64,000 nucleotides of DNA from Rhizobium giardinii bv. giardinii H152 (GTDB lineage: Bacteria; Pseudomonadota; Alphaproteobacteria; Rhizobiales; Rhizobiaceae). The notes beneath the pieces are model-generated. The model worked only from the letters and a program-made list of their open reading frames with translations. It had not been told where the DNA came from and searched no databases. The stretch lies in NCBI RefSeq assembly GCF_000379605.1, contig NZ_KB902713.1:248367-312366 (forward strand), written 5' to 3'. Below are positions 28,894-38,151 of this stretch, piece after piece; within the stretch, counting starts at the first letter, position 1, and each line of letters starts with the position of its first letter. A program made the position numbers and the translations under genes.

Positions 28894-30297
28894 TCAGATC
28901 TTCTGGCCGTCGCGAACCAGGTCGTCCATGACGGAGCGCACGGCCTTTTCGGCGATCGAGACGATCTCGTCGATCTCAGCCTTGGTGGTGACGAGCGGCG
29001 GGGCAAAGCCCAGGATGTCGCCATGCGGCATGGCGCGGGCAATCAGGCCCCGGTCGCGGGCAGCCTTGGACACGCGGGCGCCGACCTTCAGCGATGGATC
29101 GAAGCGCTTCTTGTTCTCCCGGTCGCCGACGAACTCGATGGCGCCCATCAGGCCGACGCCGCGCACTTCGCCGACGATCGGCAGTTGCGCGAACTTGTCC
29201 TTCAACTGGGCCTGGAAGTAGGCGCCGACTTCACGGGCGTTTCCGGGCAGGTCTTCCTTCTCGACGATGTCGAGGACGGCGTTGGCAGCCGCCGCACCAA
29301 TCGGGTGACCGGAATAGGTATAGCCGTGCGAGAAGGCGCCGACCCTGTCTGCCCCCTCTTCCATGACCTTGTAGACCTTCTCACCAACGATCGAGGCCGA
29401 AAGCGGGAAGTATGCCGAGGTCAGACCCTTGGCGACGGTGATCAGGTCGGGTTCGATGCCATAGTGATGCGAGCCGAACATCGAGCCGGTGCGGCCGAAG
29501 CCGGTGATGACTTCGTCGGCGATCAACAGCACGTCGTGTTTCTTGAGCACCGCCTGGATCGCTTCCCAGTAGCCTTCCGGCGGCGGCGTGATGCCACCGG
29601 TACCAAGCACCGGTTCGGCGATGAAGGCGCCGACATTGTCCGGCCCGAGCGTCTCGATCATTTCGTCGAGCTCGGCTGCACGACGGGCCGAGAACTCACG
29701 CTCGGTTTCGCCGGGATTGGCGCCCCAGTAGTGGTGCGGAACACCGGCATGATCGATCTGCGGCAGCGGCAGGTCCATATGGTCGTGATAGAAGCTCATC
29801 CCGGTCATCGAACCGGAGACTACACTGCAGCCGTGATAGCCGCGTTCACGCGAGATGATCTTCTTCTTCGTCGGCTTACCACGTAGGTTGTTGTAGTACC
29901 AGACGAGCTTGGCCTGGGTCTCGTTGGCGTCCGAGCCGGACATGCCGTAGAATACCTTGCTCATCTTGCCCGGCGCCATCTTCACCAGGCGATCGGAGAG
30001 GATGGCAAGCTCGTCGGTCGTGTGGGCAGCATAAGAGTGGTAATAGGCCAGGCGATAGGCCTGGCGCGAGATCGCCTCGGCAACCTCGGTGCGACCATAG
30101 CCGACATTGACGCAGTAGAGACCGGCAAAACCGTCGATCAGCTGATTGCCATGCGCATCCTGGATGCGGATGCCCCTGCCCGTCTCGACGATCGTCGGCT
30201 CACCGAGCTTGCCAGTCGCAAAGTCCTTCAGCTGCGTGAAAGGATGCAGGACCGAGTTGCGATCTTTCTCAGCGATGTCTTTGATGTTGATGGTCAC
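28894..30297 (-). CDS. Class III PLP-dependent aminotransferase
   Basis: 467 aa. Motifs: GLYCVNVGYGRTEVAEAI, SGSDANETQAKL (phosphate binding), LLIADEVITGFGRTGSMF (Asp to the PLP pyridine) and TVAKGLTSAYFPLSAS with the PLP Lys. Typical of omega-amino acid:pyruvate or putrescine-type aminotransferases. Pairs with the aldehyde dehydrogenase downstream and is divergent from an Lrp regulator, a common layout for amine or omega-amino acid catabolism. Confidence 0.94.
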   Translation of the reverse strand: MTINIKDIAEKDRNSVLHPFTQLKDFATGKLGEPTIVETGRGIRIQDAHGNQLIDGFAGLYCVNVGYGRTEVAEAISRQAYRLAYYHSYAAHTTDELAILSDRLVKMAPGKMSKVFYGMSGSDANETQAKLVWYYNNLRGKPTKKKIISRERGYHGCSVVSGSMTGMSFYHDHMDLPLPQIDHAGVPHHYWGANPGETEREFSARRAAELDEMIETLGPDNVGAFIAEPVLGTGGITPPPEGYWEAIQAVLKKHDVLLIADEVITGFGRTGSMFGSHHYGIEPDLITVAKGLTSAYFPLSASIVGEKVYKVMEEGADRVGAFSHGYTYSGHPIGAAAANAVLDIVEKEDLPGNAREVGAYFQAQLKDKFAQLPIVGEVRGVGLMGAIEFVGDRENKKRFDPSLKVGARVSKAARDRGLIARAMPHGDILGFAPPLVTTKAEIDEIVSIAEKAVRSVMDDLVRDGQKI

Positions 30298-30402
30298 GGT
30301 CGATTCCTTTTGGCTCGCAGTCCAGGCGCAGCTGCGCCACCGAAATTCTGTAGATTCAGACTAGAACTTGCCGGGAGTCGTTTGACGGCTTTTTAAATTC
30401 TG

Positions 30403-30425
30403 AATATGCAGGAATCCTGCATATT
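30403..30425. promoter_or_regulatory. Palindromic operator in the Lrp/aminotransferase intergenic region
   Basis: AATATGCAGG-AAT-CCTGCATATT, perfect 10-bp arms around a 3-nt centre. Size, symmetry and place (between a divergent Lrp gene and its likely target, 26 nt before the Lrp start) suit an Lrp/AsnC operator that both autoregulates and controls the aminotransferase operon. Confidence 0.75.
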
Positions 30426-30450
30426 TGTCTCTCAACACGCAGGATTTCGA

Positions 30451-30918
30451 ATGGCTGACCTTGATCGTGCAGATCTCGCGCTTCTACGAGCAGTTCAGAG
30501 TAACAACCGTCTCACATCCGAAGAGCTAGCGGGCTTGGTCAACCTTTCCCCAACAGCATGTCAGCGTCGCTTAAGGCGGCTTCGGTCGGAGGGCGTTATT
30601 GAGGCGGACGTTTCGATTGTGTCACCAAAGGCTGTCGGTAGACAGGTCACGATGATCGTGCTCGTTTCGCTTGAGCGCGAAAGAGCTGATATCGTCGACC
30701 GATTCAAAGCGGCCATACGCAATACAAGCGAGGTCATGATCGGATATTATGTCACGGGAGATGCGGACTTTCTTCTGATCGTCACTGCGAAGGATATGGA
30801 AGAGTATGAGCAATTCACCCGTCGTTTTTTTTACGAGAACCACGATATCAAGGGTTTCAAAACAATGGTTGTCATGGATCGCGTGAAAGCGAGTTTTGTT
30901 TTACCGATCGAATCTTGA
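30451..30918 (+). CDS. Lrp/AsnC-family transcriptional regulator
   Basis: 155 aa from ATG 30451 (MADLDRADLALLRAVQ). N-terminal helix-turn-helix (TSEELAGLVNLSPTACQRRL) and C-terminal RAM ligand-binding domain (GYYVTGDADFLLIVTAKDM). Divergent from the aminotransferase/aldehyde dehydrogenase pair, so probably its amino-acid-responsive regulator. A hairpin ACCTTCG/CGAAGGT with a T-rich loop (30939-30960) follows the stop. Confidence 0.93.
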   Translation: MADLDRADLALLRAVQSNNRLTSEELAGLVNLSPTACQRRLRRLRSEGVIEADVSIVSPKAVGRQVTMIVLVSLERERADIVDRFKAAIRNTSEVMIGYYVTGDADFLLIVTAKDMEEYEQFTRRFFYENHDIKGFKTMVVMDRVKASFVLPIES

Positions 30919-31444
30919 TCTGGTTCGTGCATCACTGAACCTTCGCTTTTTTTCGAAGGTATAAGCAGGGCTGAGCTGCGCCGACCGAAAGATCATGCCC
31001 CCTGTTCCATTGGCATTGAGCCCACTTGCGGACGGTTTGGCCTTGTCTGACGACAGCGTGGAAGCAATGAAACTGGAGGCGTTGCTCCAGGGTTGGGATG
31101 ATTGCCTCGCCATTCGTTTATCCAAGGGAAATGGGTCCGTTGCGAACGCCGGTCTCGCCACCAAATGCAATCCGGCCCGGTGTGCCGCCGCCGACCTCAG
31201 CGCAGCCAAAGACTGTACAGTGGTGCCACGAGCTCAAACATACCTCGGTGCTTAACCGATCCGCGGTGAAAATGGTAAATGTCTGAACGTAAATACGCGG
31301 CTGGCAAAGTACCCTTAATATTGTAATTCGGGCTAAACTCACTCTAGCCATCTGGAATGCAGATGGAACGGATCTTGAATCTGCATTTGACCTTTGCGGT
31401 GGTCGCCTTCTACTGACTTTAACTAGGCTCAGGACCTATTAATT
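30919..31444. other. Intergenic region up to the IS66-family element
   Basis: Contains the hairpin 30939-30960 after the Lrp gene and no convincing gene. The last bases before the IS, including CTAGGCTCAGGACC, may be the left end of the IS5-type fragment that resumes at 33935; this is inference. Confidence 0.4.
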
Positions 31445-31531
31445 GTAAGCGGTGCATTGACCCCGTCTGGCGATAGCGGTGGATCGGGCTTATTCGTGTG
31501 AGCTCAGGGAATGAGCTTGGTATGAATTGCT

Positions 31532-31891
31532 ATGTCTGAACCTATGTCCGAACATAGAACGTTCCATATGATCGAAGCCGTTGCGGGTCGCCTGGAGGGC
31601 GCGCCGCGAGAGGTTCGACGTTGGTCAAATGAGTTGAAGGCTCAGGCGGTAGCCGAAAGCATGGAGCCAGGTGCGAGCGTTTCTGCGATAGCGAGGCGCA
31701 TAGGGATCGACCCATCGCAATTGTTCACGTGGCGGCGCAATGCCCGACTGAAAGCGGAGGCTGTTGTTGATACGGCTCGGGGCGAAAGCTCCACCGCGGA
31801 CATCATGATCGGCGACGCTGTGATCCGGGTGAATGTCGCGATCGACGAGCCACATCTCGTCAGGCTGATCCGCGCGGTACGCTCTGCATGA
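31532..31891 (+). CDS. IS66 TnpA-type accessory protein
   Basis: 119 aa with an N-terminal HTH (SVSAIARRIGIDPSQLFTWR) of the IS3/IS66 Orf1 type. Its stop overlaps the start of the next gene (ATGA). Needed with TnpB for efficient IS66 transposition. Confidence 0.9.
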   Translation: MSEPMSEHRTFHMIEAVAGRLEGAPREVRRWSNELKAQAVAESMEPGASVSAIARRIGIDPSQLFTWRRNARLKAEAVVDTARGESSTADIMIGDAVIRVNVAIDEPHLVRLIRAVRSA

Positions 31892-32232
31892 TACCGGCTG
31901 GTACGAAGGTGTTCTTGGCCAGTCATCCCGTTGACTTCCGCAAAGGTCCAGACAGTCTTTTGGCGCTGGTGCGTGATGCTGGAAGTGATCCCTTCAATGG
32001 CTCGCTCTACGTTTTCCGCGCCAAAAGAGCAGACAGAATAAAGATCGCCTGGTGGGATGGCTCAGGCGTCTGCCTATATTCGAAGCGGCTCGAAAAAAAT
32101 CAGTTCGTCTGGCCGAAGATCGGACCGGCCCGCGTGCAGCTCAATCACGCGCAACTGCTTGCACTCGTTGACGGCATGGACTGGAAACGGGTCCGCTCGG
32201 CTACGGTGAAACGACCGGAATTTGTTGGGTAA
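31888..32232 (+). CDS. tnpB: IS66 TnpB accessory protein
   Basis: 114 aa with the TnpB signature (HPVDFRKGPDSLLALV ... WWDGSGVCLYSKRLEKNQF). Overlaps the first gene by 4 nt. Intact length for the family. Confidence 0.94.
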   Translation: MIPAGTKVFLASHPVDFRKGPDSLLALVRDAGSDPFNGSLYVFRAKRADRIKIAWWDGSGVCLYSKRLEKNQFVWPKIGPARVQLNHAQLLALVDGMDWKRVRSATVKRPEFVG

Positions 32233-32306
32233 AAGCCCTGCGGCAGAGTGAATCAGGCGGCTGAAACTGAGGGTAAATCTCGCCGAAACATGCTCTACAT
32301 AAGGGC

Positions 32307-33905
32307 ATGAAACCAGCCGATCTCGAGCTTCCTGATGACGTTGATGCGCTGAAAGCCATGGTCATGGCGATGGCAGCAAAGGCTGCGCGCGCCGATGTTC
32401 TGGAAGACGAAGTCGCTGATCTGAAGGCCCGCAATACGGACGCGGACGAACAGATCGCCAAGTTGAAGCTGATCCTCAAAGCTTTCAATCGATACAGGTA
32501 TGGCCGCCGTTCGGAAAAGCAGGGCAAGTCCATCGAGGCAGACCTGGACGAACAGGGCGCGTTTGTCTTCGAAGAAATCGACATTGGCATTGCCGCGATT
32601 GAGGCGCTGGTTTCCAAGGGCCGCAATCCAGGCGCTGCAAAGCGTGCGCCGCGCCCGCGCAAGGGCTTCCCGCCGCACCTGGAGCGGGTCCATGTAGTCA
32701 TCGAGCCGGACGAACTGCCCGAACACGCTGGCAAACAGAAGGTCCTGATCGGGGAAGATACCTCCGAGCGGCTTGATGTCATTCCGCCGAAGTTCCGGGT
32801 GATCGTCACCCATCGCCCGAAGTATGCCTTCAAGAACGAAGACGGCGTCATCCAGGCCTCAGCCCCGGCGCATATCGTCGAAAGCGGCATTCCGACGGAA
32901 GCGCTGCTCGCCTATATCGCGGTCTCCAAATATGGCGACGGGTTGCCGCTCTATCGACAGGAGGCGATCTTCCTGCGCGACCATGTCGAGGTCGAGCGCG
33001 GTATCATGGCGCGGTGGATGGGTAAGCTCGGGTTCGAACTCGAGATCCTCGCGGACTACACCTTCAGCCAGATCAAACGAGGTGAACGAATATTCGCCGA
33101 CGAGACGACATTACCGACACTTGTTCCCGGATCGGGGTCGGCAAAGACAGCGTATTTATGGGCGTACGCGCGGGACGATCGACCGTTCGGCGGCAGTGGT
33201 CCGCCGATGGTGGCCTATCGTTTTGAAGACAGTCGATCCGGCGATTGTGTCGCGCGGCATCTCGAAGGCTATCGCGGTATCCTGCAAATCGACGGATACA
33301 CTGCCTATAACCGTGTTGCCCGCCCCGACCGCGGAAACGATGGCGCTCTATTGGCAGGATGCTGGGCGCATGGTCGCCGTCGGTTTTACGAACTGCACGC
33401 GAACGACAGTTCCAAGGTGGCAACGGCGACAATCGAAAAGATGGGCGCACTTTGGTCGATTGAGGAAAAGGTGCGCGGACAAAGCCCCGATGTTCGCGCA
33501 GCCGCCCGCCAGGAGGCCTCCGCTGCAGTCGTTGCCGATCTCTACAAACTCTGGCAGGACACGCTGCCCCGCATCTCTGGAAAATCAAAGCTCGCCGAAG
33601 CCATTCGCTATGCCCTTCATCGACGGGAAGCCTTCGAACAGTTCCTCCATGACGGGCGCATCGAAATAGACTCCAACATTGTTGAGCGTGCAATCAGACC
33701 CCAGGCAATTGTTCGGAAGAACAGCCTATTTGCCGGAAATGTAGGGGGCGGAAGGACTTGGGCCACACTCTCTACGCTCATCCAGTCCGCCAAGATGAAC
33801 GAAGTTGATCCGCTGGCCTGGCTGACGCAAACGCTTGAGCGTATCGCCGCAGGTTGGCCATCAAGCGATCTCGACGCTCTGATGCCCTGGAACTTCAAGA
33901 AGTAA
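32307..33905 (+). CDS. tnpC: IS66 TnpC transposase
   Basis: 532 aa. N-terminal leucine-rich coiled coil (about 5-55), zinc-ribbon-like/IS66 binding region, and a central DDE transposase domain (ADETTLPTLVPG; LQIDGYTAYNRV; C-terminal SNIVERAIRPQAIVRKNSLF). Ends in the usual PWNFKK region. Full length and apparently functional. Confidence 0.95.
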   Translation: MKPADLELPDDVDALKAMVMAMAAKAARADVLEDEVADLKARNTDADEQIAKLKLILKAFNRYRYGRRSEKQGKSIEADLDEQGAFVFEEIDIGIAAIEALVSKGRNPGAAKRAPRPRKGFPPHLERVHVVIEPDELPEHAGKQKVLIGEDTSERLDVIPPKFRVIVTHRPKYAFKNEDGVIQASAPAHIVESGIPTEALLAYIAVSKYGDGLPLYRQEAIFLRDHVEVERGIMARWMGKLGFELEILADYTFSQIKRGERIFADETTLPTLVPGSGSAKTAYLWAYARDDRPFGGSGPPMVAYRFEDSRSGDCVARHLEGYRGILQIDGYTAYNRVARPDRGNDGALLAGCWAHGRRRFYELHANDSSKVATATIEKMGALWSIEEKVRGQSPDVRAAARQEASAAVVADLYKLWQDTLPRISGKSKLAEAIRYALHRREAFEQFLHDGRIEIDSNIVERAIRPQAIVRKNSLFAGNVGGGRTWATLSTLIQSAKMNEVDPLAWLTQTLERIAAGWPSSDLDALMPWNFKK

Positions 33906-33976
33906 CGGCCTCACGTCACCGCTTACTATTAATTTGACTTGAGATGTGATTCACGGCTTCCGAGAAGGAGGCCGTG

Positions 33977-34726
33977 ATGGGTGATTTGTTTTTGCTGAGC
34001 GAGCGCCAGATGGCGCGGATATCGCCGCATTTCCCGCTTTCGCATGGTGTCGCGCGGGTCGACGACCGACGGGTGGTGAGCGGGATCGTCTACGTGGTTG
34101 CTCGCGAGCTTGAAATTCCCCGAGTAATCGTTCCCACGGTCGCTTCTGTTCTGTCCGCATGGGGAATGCTTAGGAGTGATCTCCGCTATGAAGTGAGCCG
34201 AACGCACGTGAGTCATGGAGCGACCTTGACGGATGAGGGGCTTCGTTCTGTGTACGCGACACTGGAAGCTCAGGCGGAAGAGCGTCTCCGGCGCTGGTTC
34301 GCAGGTGAGATCCGAATTGAAAGGTCGGCGGAGATGCGGTACGGCGAGCAGGTCTTCGAGATGGATGTCTCGCTCGACGGCTTGCGCTGGGACGATCCAG
34401 GCATTGCCACGCGCGTTGAGGAGAGATTCCACCAGCGCCACGAGGAGCTTTATACCTATTCGTCGCCCGATCAGGAGGTTGTTTTCGTTAATGCTCGCGT
34501 TGCCGCCGTTGGCTGTGTAACCGAGCCTCTACAGGACCGCGCGACGAAGAGAAGCTTGTCATCGCAGGTGTTGAAGCGGGAGCGCCCGGCTTACTTTGAT
34601 GGCTGGCGAACCGTACCGGTGCATCAGATCACCCATCTGGAACCTGGCACCCGCATTGAGGGCCCGGCGATACTGGAAGCGGAGACAACAACCGTCGTAG
34701 CGGGCGACGGCGACGTTTCATTGTGA
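33977..34726 (+). pseudogene. Chimeric remnant: IS5-family transposase N-terminus joined to hydantoinase A C-terminus
   Basis: A single open frame of about 249 aa. Residues 1-38 (GDLFLLSERQMARISPHF ... VDDRRVVSGIVYV) are the start of an IS5-family transposase. From about residue 40 (ARELEIPRVIVPTVASVLSA) the protein is the C-terminal part of HyuA/N-methylhydantoinase A, including WGMLRSDLRY and GPAILEAETTTVV. Neither half is complete, so a deletion probably fused them. The hydantoinase ATP-binding N-terminus and HyuB are absent. Activity is unlikely. Confidence 0.78.
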
Positions 34727-34847
34727 ACGAGCTTGGTTGGCTAGACATCACGTTACGGACTGCGCAATGCAGCGTTCAGTCGTGTGAGAAAGTCGCCTAG
34801 ATGCCGTTTTCAAGAAGGCTGTTCAGATCAGGATCGGGAGAAGTGTT

Positions 34848-36107
34848 ATGACAATTCGGGACCACGCATGGAAACGGGGCGCTCTCAAGGTGCGCGGCGA
34901 AGACATGGAGACCATCCAAAGCCGCACTCGCCTCGGCACAGGAAGGAGATGTCTCCTGGCAGGACGGTCGGCTGCAAGGCATGAATCACTATGGCGGTGA
35001 TGACGTGCTCAAAGTCGGCCTTAGTGCCTTCGAGCGCTATGCATCCACCAACCCGTGGCCCGGCGAGCCTTTCCAAGCGCCATGCGGCTGCAGGATGACT
35101 TGGTCACTTCCGCACTCAATCTGCTTGGCGGCGGTACTGATGCAGCGGGCACCGTCACTTCCGGCGGCACCGAGAGTATCTTCCTGGCAATGAAGGCCGC
35201 CCGCGACCTTGCCCATGCCCGCCATGGCATCACTGCACCGCAGATGGTTATGCCAAACACGGCCCACCCGGCATTCAACCGCCATGCACAGATCCTCGGG
35301 ATCACGCCGGTACGGGTGCCAGTCGGCGAGGATTTTCGGGCAGACGTCACGGCCATGGCTGAGGCGATCACTCCCGACACTGTGCTCATTGTGGGCTCGG
35401 CCCCCTGCTACCCCTATGGTCTGTTCGATCCGATCACCCAACTTGCGGGACTGGCTCTTGAGCGCGGCCTGTGCATGCATGTCGATGCCTGCGTCGGCGG
35501 TTTCCAGGCGCCGTTTGTACGCGCCTTAGGGCGTTCCGTGCCGGATTTTGACCTGTCAGTAGCCGGCGTGACCTCGATCTCGGCGGATCTACACAAATAC
35601 GGCTTCGCGCTGAAGGGCGCCTCGGTCGTCCTGTTCGCTCATGCCGACCTGAAGCGTTTTTCCACCTTTACCTTCGAGGATTGGCCTCGCGGGCTCTACG
35701 CCACCGACACCTTTTCAGGCACTCGGTCAGGAGGTCCGGTCGCGGCTGCCTGGGCGATTATGCGATATCTCGGTTTCGATGGATATGTCGATCTGCATCG
35801 TCGGATCATGGCCCTACGCGACGAGGCGATTCAACAGGTTGGCGCGCTTGAGGGTTGCGAACTGATCGGTACCCCGGAGCTATCGCTGATAGCATTCACA
35901 CCAGCCGGAGCCGACATGAGCGTTCTGTCGGATAAGATGGGCGAGACCGGCTGGATCTTGAACCTGCTGCGCGAGCCTCCCTCGGTCCAACTAATGTTCA
36001 ATGTCTCCCACGAAGGACGCGTTGGCGAGTTTTTCGCTGACTTCGAGCGCGCGCTGCCATCTGCGCGCACGACTACCCAACGCCGCGCTATCACGGCTGA
36101 CTACTGA
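34848..36107 (+). pseudogene. Frameshifted PLP decarboxylase / S1P-lyase-like gene
   Basis: Paralogue of the enzyme at 21986-23266. Conserved pieces run in different frames: ALASAQEGDVSWQDGRLQG and VGLSAFERYASTNP in one, then from 35055 RRAFPSAMRLQDDLVTSA, VTSGGTESIFLAMKAARD, DACVGGFQAPF and the PLP-Lys block SISADLHKYGFALKGAS. One base appears lost near 35055 and a second shift lies between about 34880 and 34925. The C-terminal two thirds are intact and end normally, so the damage is recent. A shortened product from GTG 35055 would lack the N-terminal domain. Confidence 0.85.
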
Positions 36108-36187
36108 GCTAAGGATTGCCCAGACACGATGAGCGACCAAATGAAACGCTAGCTAGCCAAGACTTCGCAACCCGACGTGACCGCAGA

Positions 36188-37352
36188 ATGAGAATGCACA
36201 ACCTTACCAACTACCTACTCAACGAAGCTGAGCGTGAAGCAGTGGTCCAGATGCGTCATGCGATGCATCGCGAGCCGGAATTGTCGAATAGCGAGTGGTC
36301 GACCCAGAAGAGGATCGGCGAAACGCTTGAGAACTTCGGCGTGAGGGGGGCGAAGACGTTCCACAAAACCGGCCTCTATATTGATATCGAGGGGTCGGCA
36401 CCAGGCCCGAAGCGCTCGATCGCCCTTCGCGGAGACATCGATGCTTTGCCGATTCAGGAGCAGCGGGAAGATCTGCCATATTAGATCACAGGTTCCCATT
36501 GTAATGCACGCCTGCGGCCATGACCTGCATGGTTCGATCGCCTTGGGAGTTGCACTTGCCTTTCACCGCATGCGAGAGAGATTTTCCGGCCGAGTGCGCG
36601 TGTTTTTTCAGCCGGCCGAAGAAGCAGAACCACTCGATGGCCGAACGGTAGCCGAACATAATCTGCTCGACGGGTTCGACGCCGCGATCGGATTTCATGT
36701 CCACACTGGTATCCCCGCAGGGTCGTTCGGCGCACGTGCTGGCGCCGTCACCAAATCAGCTGACCAGTTTGCAGTCGAGCTTATTGGAACCATGGCGCAT
36801 GGTGCGACGCCGGATTTAGGGGTGGATGCGATTGCGATGGCCGGAGCCTTCATCAACGAGGTTCAGAAGGTCGTGTCGCGCGAGATGCCAGTTGTCGATG
36901 GCGCGATTGTAACTATCGGCACCATTCATGGCGGGGAGGCGACTAATATTATCTGCCCTTCGGTCGTCATGGAAGGAACAATCCGGACCAGTAGCCCAGA
37001 GCGTCGGGAGCTGCTGGTGCGGCGAGTGCGTGGGGTGGCGGAGGCCGTAGCTGCCATGCATCGGGGCAGTGCGAAGTTCACCGTTCAGGCGGGCGAGCCT
37101 CCCGTCGTCAACGATATCGCTATGGTAGAGAGTTTCCGGCGGCTTGTCGTTCAAACGTTGGGTCAGTCTAAATTTGCTGAAAGGTCAGCGAACTCCGGTA
37201 GCGATGACTTCGGGTTTTACTCCAGTTGCGTGCCATCGATCTATTTTTGGATCGGCAGTCAGGAGCCAGGAAACGAGGCGGGCGTCCATACGCCGACATT
37301 CGGGGCCTCGGATAAGATACTCATCCCAACAGCAGAGTTGGCTTCGGTATAG
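36188..37352 (+). pseudogene. Frameshifted M20D amidohydrolase (hippurate hydrolase-like)
   Basis: N-terminal frame from ATG 36188 reaches GDIDALPIQEQREDLPY, then stops at 36482-36484. The rest continues in another frame as RSQVPIVMHACGHDLHGS (metal-binding Cys/His/Asp) through GTMAHGATPDLGVDAIAMAG and IICPSVVMEGTIRT. One extra T near 36482 explains the shift. Homologues hydrolyse N-acyl amino acids. Together with its dead neighbours it suggests a lost catabolic cluster. Confidence 0.88.
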
Positions 37353-37546
37353 TTTGCAGCTATTGCACTCCTGAAAGAACCATTCGGGCAGAGCAGAATA
37401 AGCTCCCGCGGAACGGTCGAAAGCAGCAGGCCAGCTAACCTCAAAGCGTTCTCGGTGGCCCGGCGGGACAACGCACTTTAGATCTCCGCTGTTATTTTGG
37501 GTTGTAATCAGTCTAAAAAAAGGCGGCACGCTTGCCCGCTCCACGG

Positions 37547-38026
37547 TCAGCTTGTCGCCGAATTTCGCCTCGTCTTCTGGCGGGCCGCCAAGACATCCCG
37601 GATCGAGAAGCTGGAGTGTATCCGCAACACACCGGGCAGCGTCGACAGCACTTCCTTGTGTATGCGCTCGAAAGCCCCCGCACTTTCGACATCGACGCGC
37701 AGCATATAGTCCGATCCACCGGTCATCAGATAGCATTCGCGGATTTCCGGATGCTTGCGCACCGCCGCCTCAAACTTGTCGAGATAGTCTTCCGTTTGCC
37801 GTTCGAGCGTGATGTTGATGATGACGGCGATCGTTGCGTCCGAACTTGCCGTGTCGACGAGCGCGGTATAGCCGCGGATCACCCCGGCGTTTTCCATGAT
37901 CTTGATACGCCTCAAGCAGGCGGATGGTGACAGGCCAACCTCGGTCGCGAGCTTGGCGTTACTCATGCGCGCATCGACGCGCAGCAGCCTCAAAATGTTC
38001 CGGTCGATATTATCAAGGGCGGTCAT
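37547..38026 (-). CDS. Lrp/AsnC-family regulator of D-alanine catabolism (DadR-like)
   Basis: 159 aa from ATG 38026 (MTALDNIDRNILRLLRVDAR); a start nine codons upstream is less typical. HTH with NAKLATEVGLSPSACLRRIK and a RAM domain (ECYLMTGGSDYMLRVDV). Divergent from alanine racemase and D-amino-acid dehydrogenase genes with a 125-nt shared intergenic region, the usual arrangement for an alanine-responsive activator of the dad genes. Confidence 0.92.
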   Translation of the reverse strand: MTALDNIDRNILRLLRVDARMSNAKLATEVGLSPSACLRRIKIMENAGVIRGYTALVDTASSDATIAVIINITLERQTEDYLDKFEAAVRKHPEIRECYLMTGGSDYMLRVDVESAGAFERIHKEVLSTLPGVLRIHSSFSIRDVLAARQKTRRNSATS

Positions 38027-38151
38027 GGCAGAATCTTTCAAAACACCGCACATCGTGCGATTCTATACTGATCTTCGCTCGCTTCGAGCGCAAATTCGCA
38101 GGCTCTTTCGGTGATTATTTCATATCTTTCGCTCAGTCTAGGGAGCGGAAG

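Larger units (their letters stand above)
31445..33926 (+). mobile_element. IS66-family insertion sequence, intact
   Basis: 2482 bp. Terminal inverted repeats: left GTAAGCGGTGCATTGACCCC, right (read inward) GTAAGCGGTGACGTGAGGCC; the first 10 bp are perfect. An 8-bp direct repeat TATTAATT flanks it exactly (31437-31444 and 33927-33934), the target duplication length of IS66. It carries the three standard genes, all open. The perfect duplication implies a recent insertion. Confidence 0.95.

Noticed and set aside
28864-29886. 340-codon plus-strand frame opposite the aminotransferase
   Set aside because: A shadow of the class III aminotransferase, with no motif of its own.
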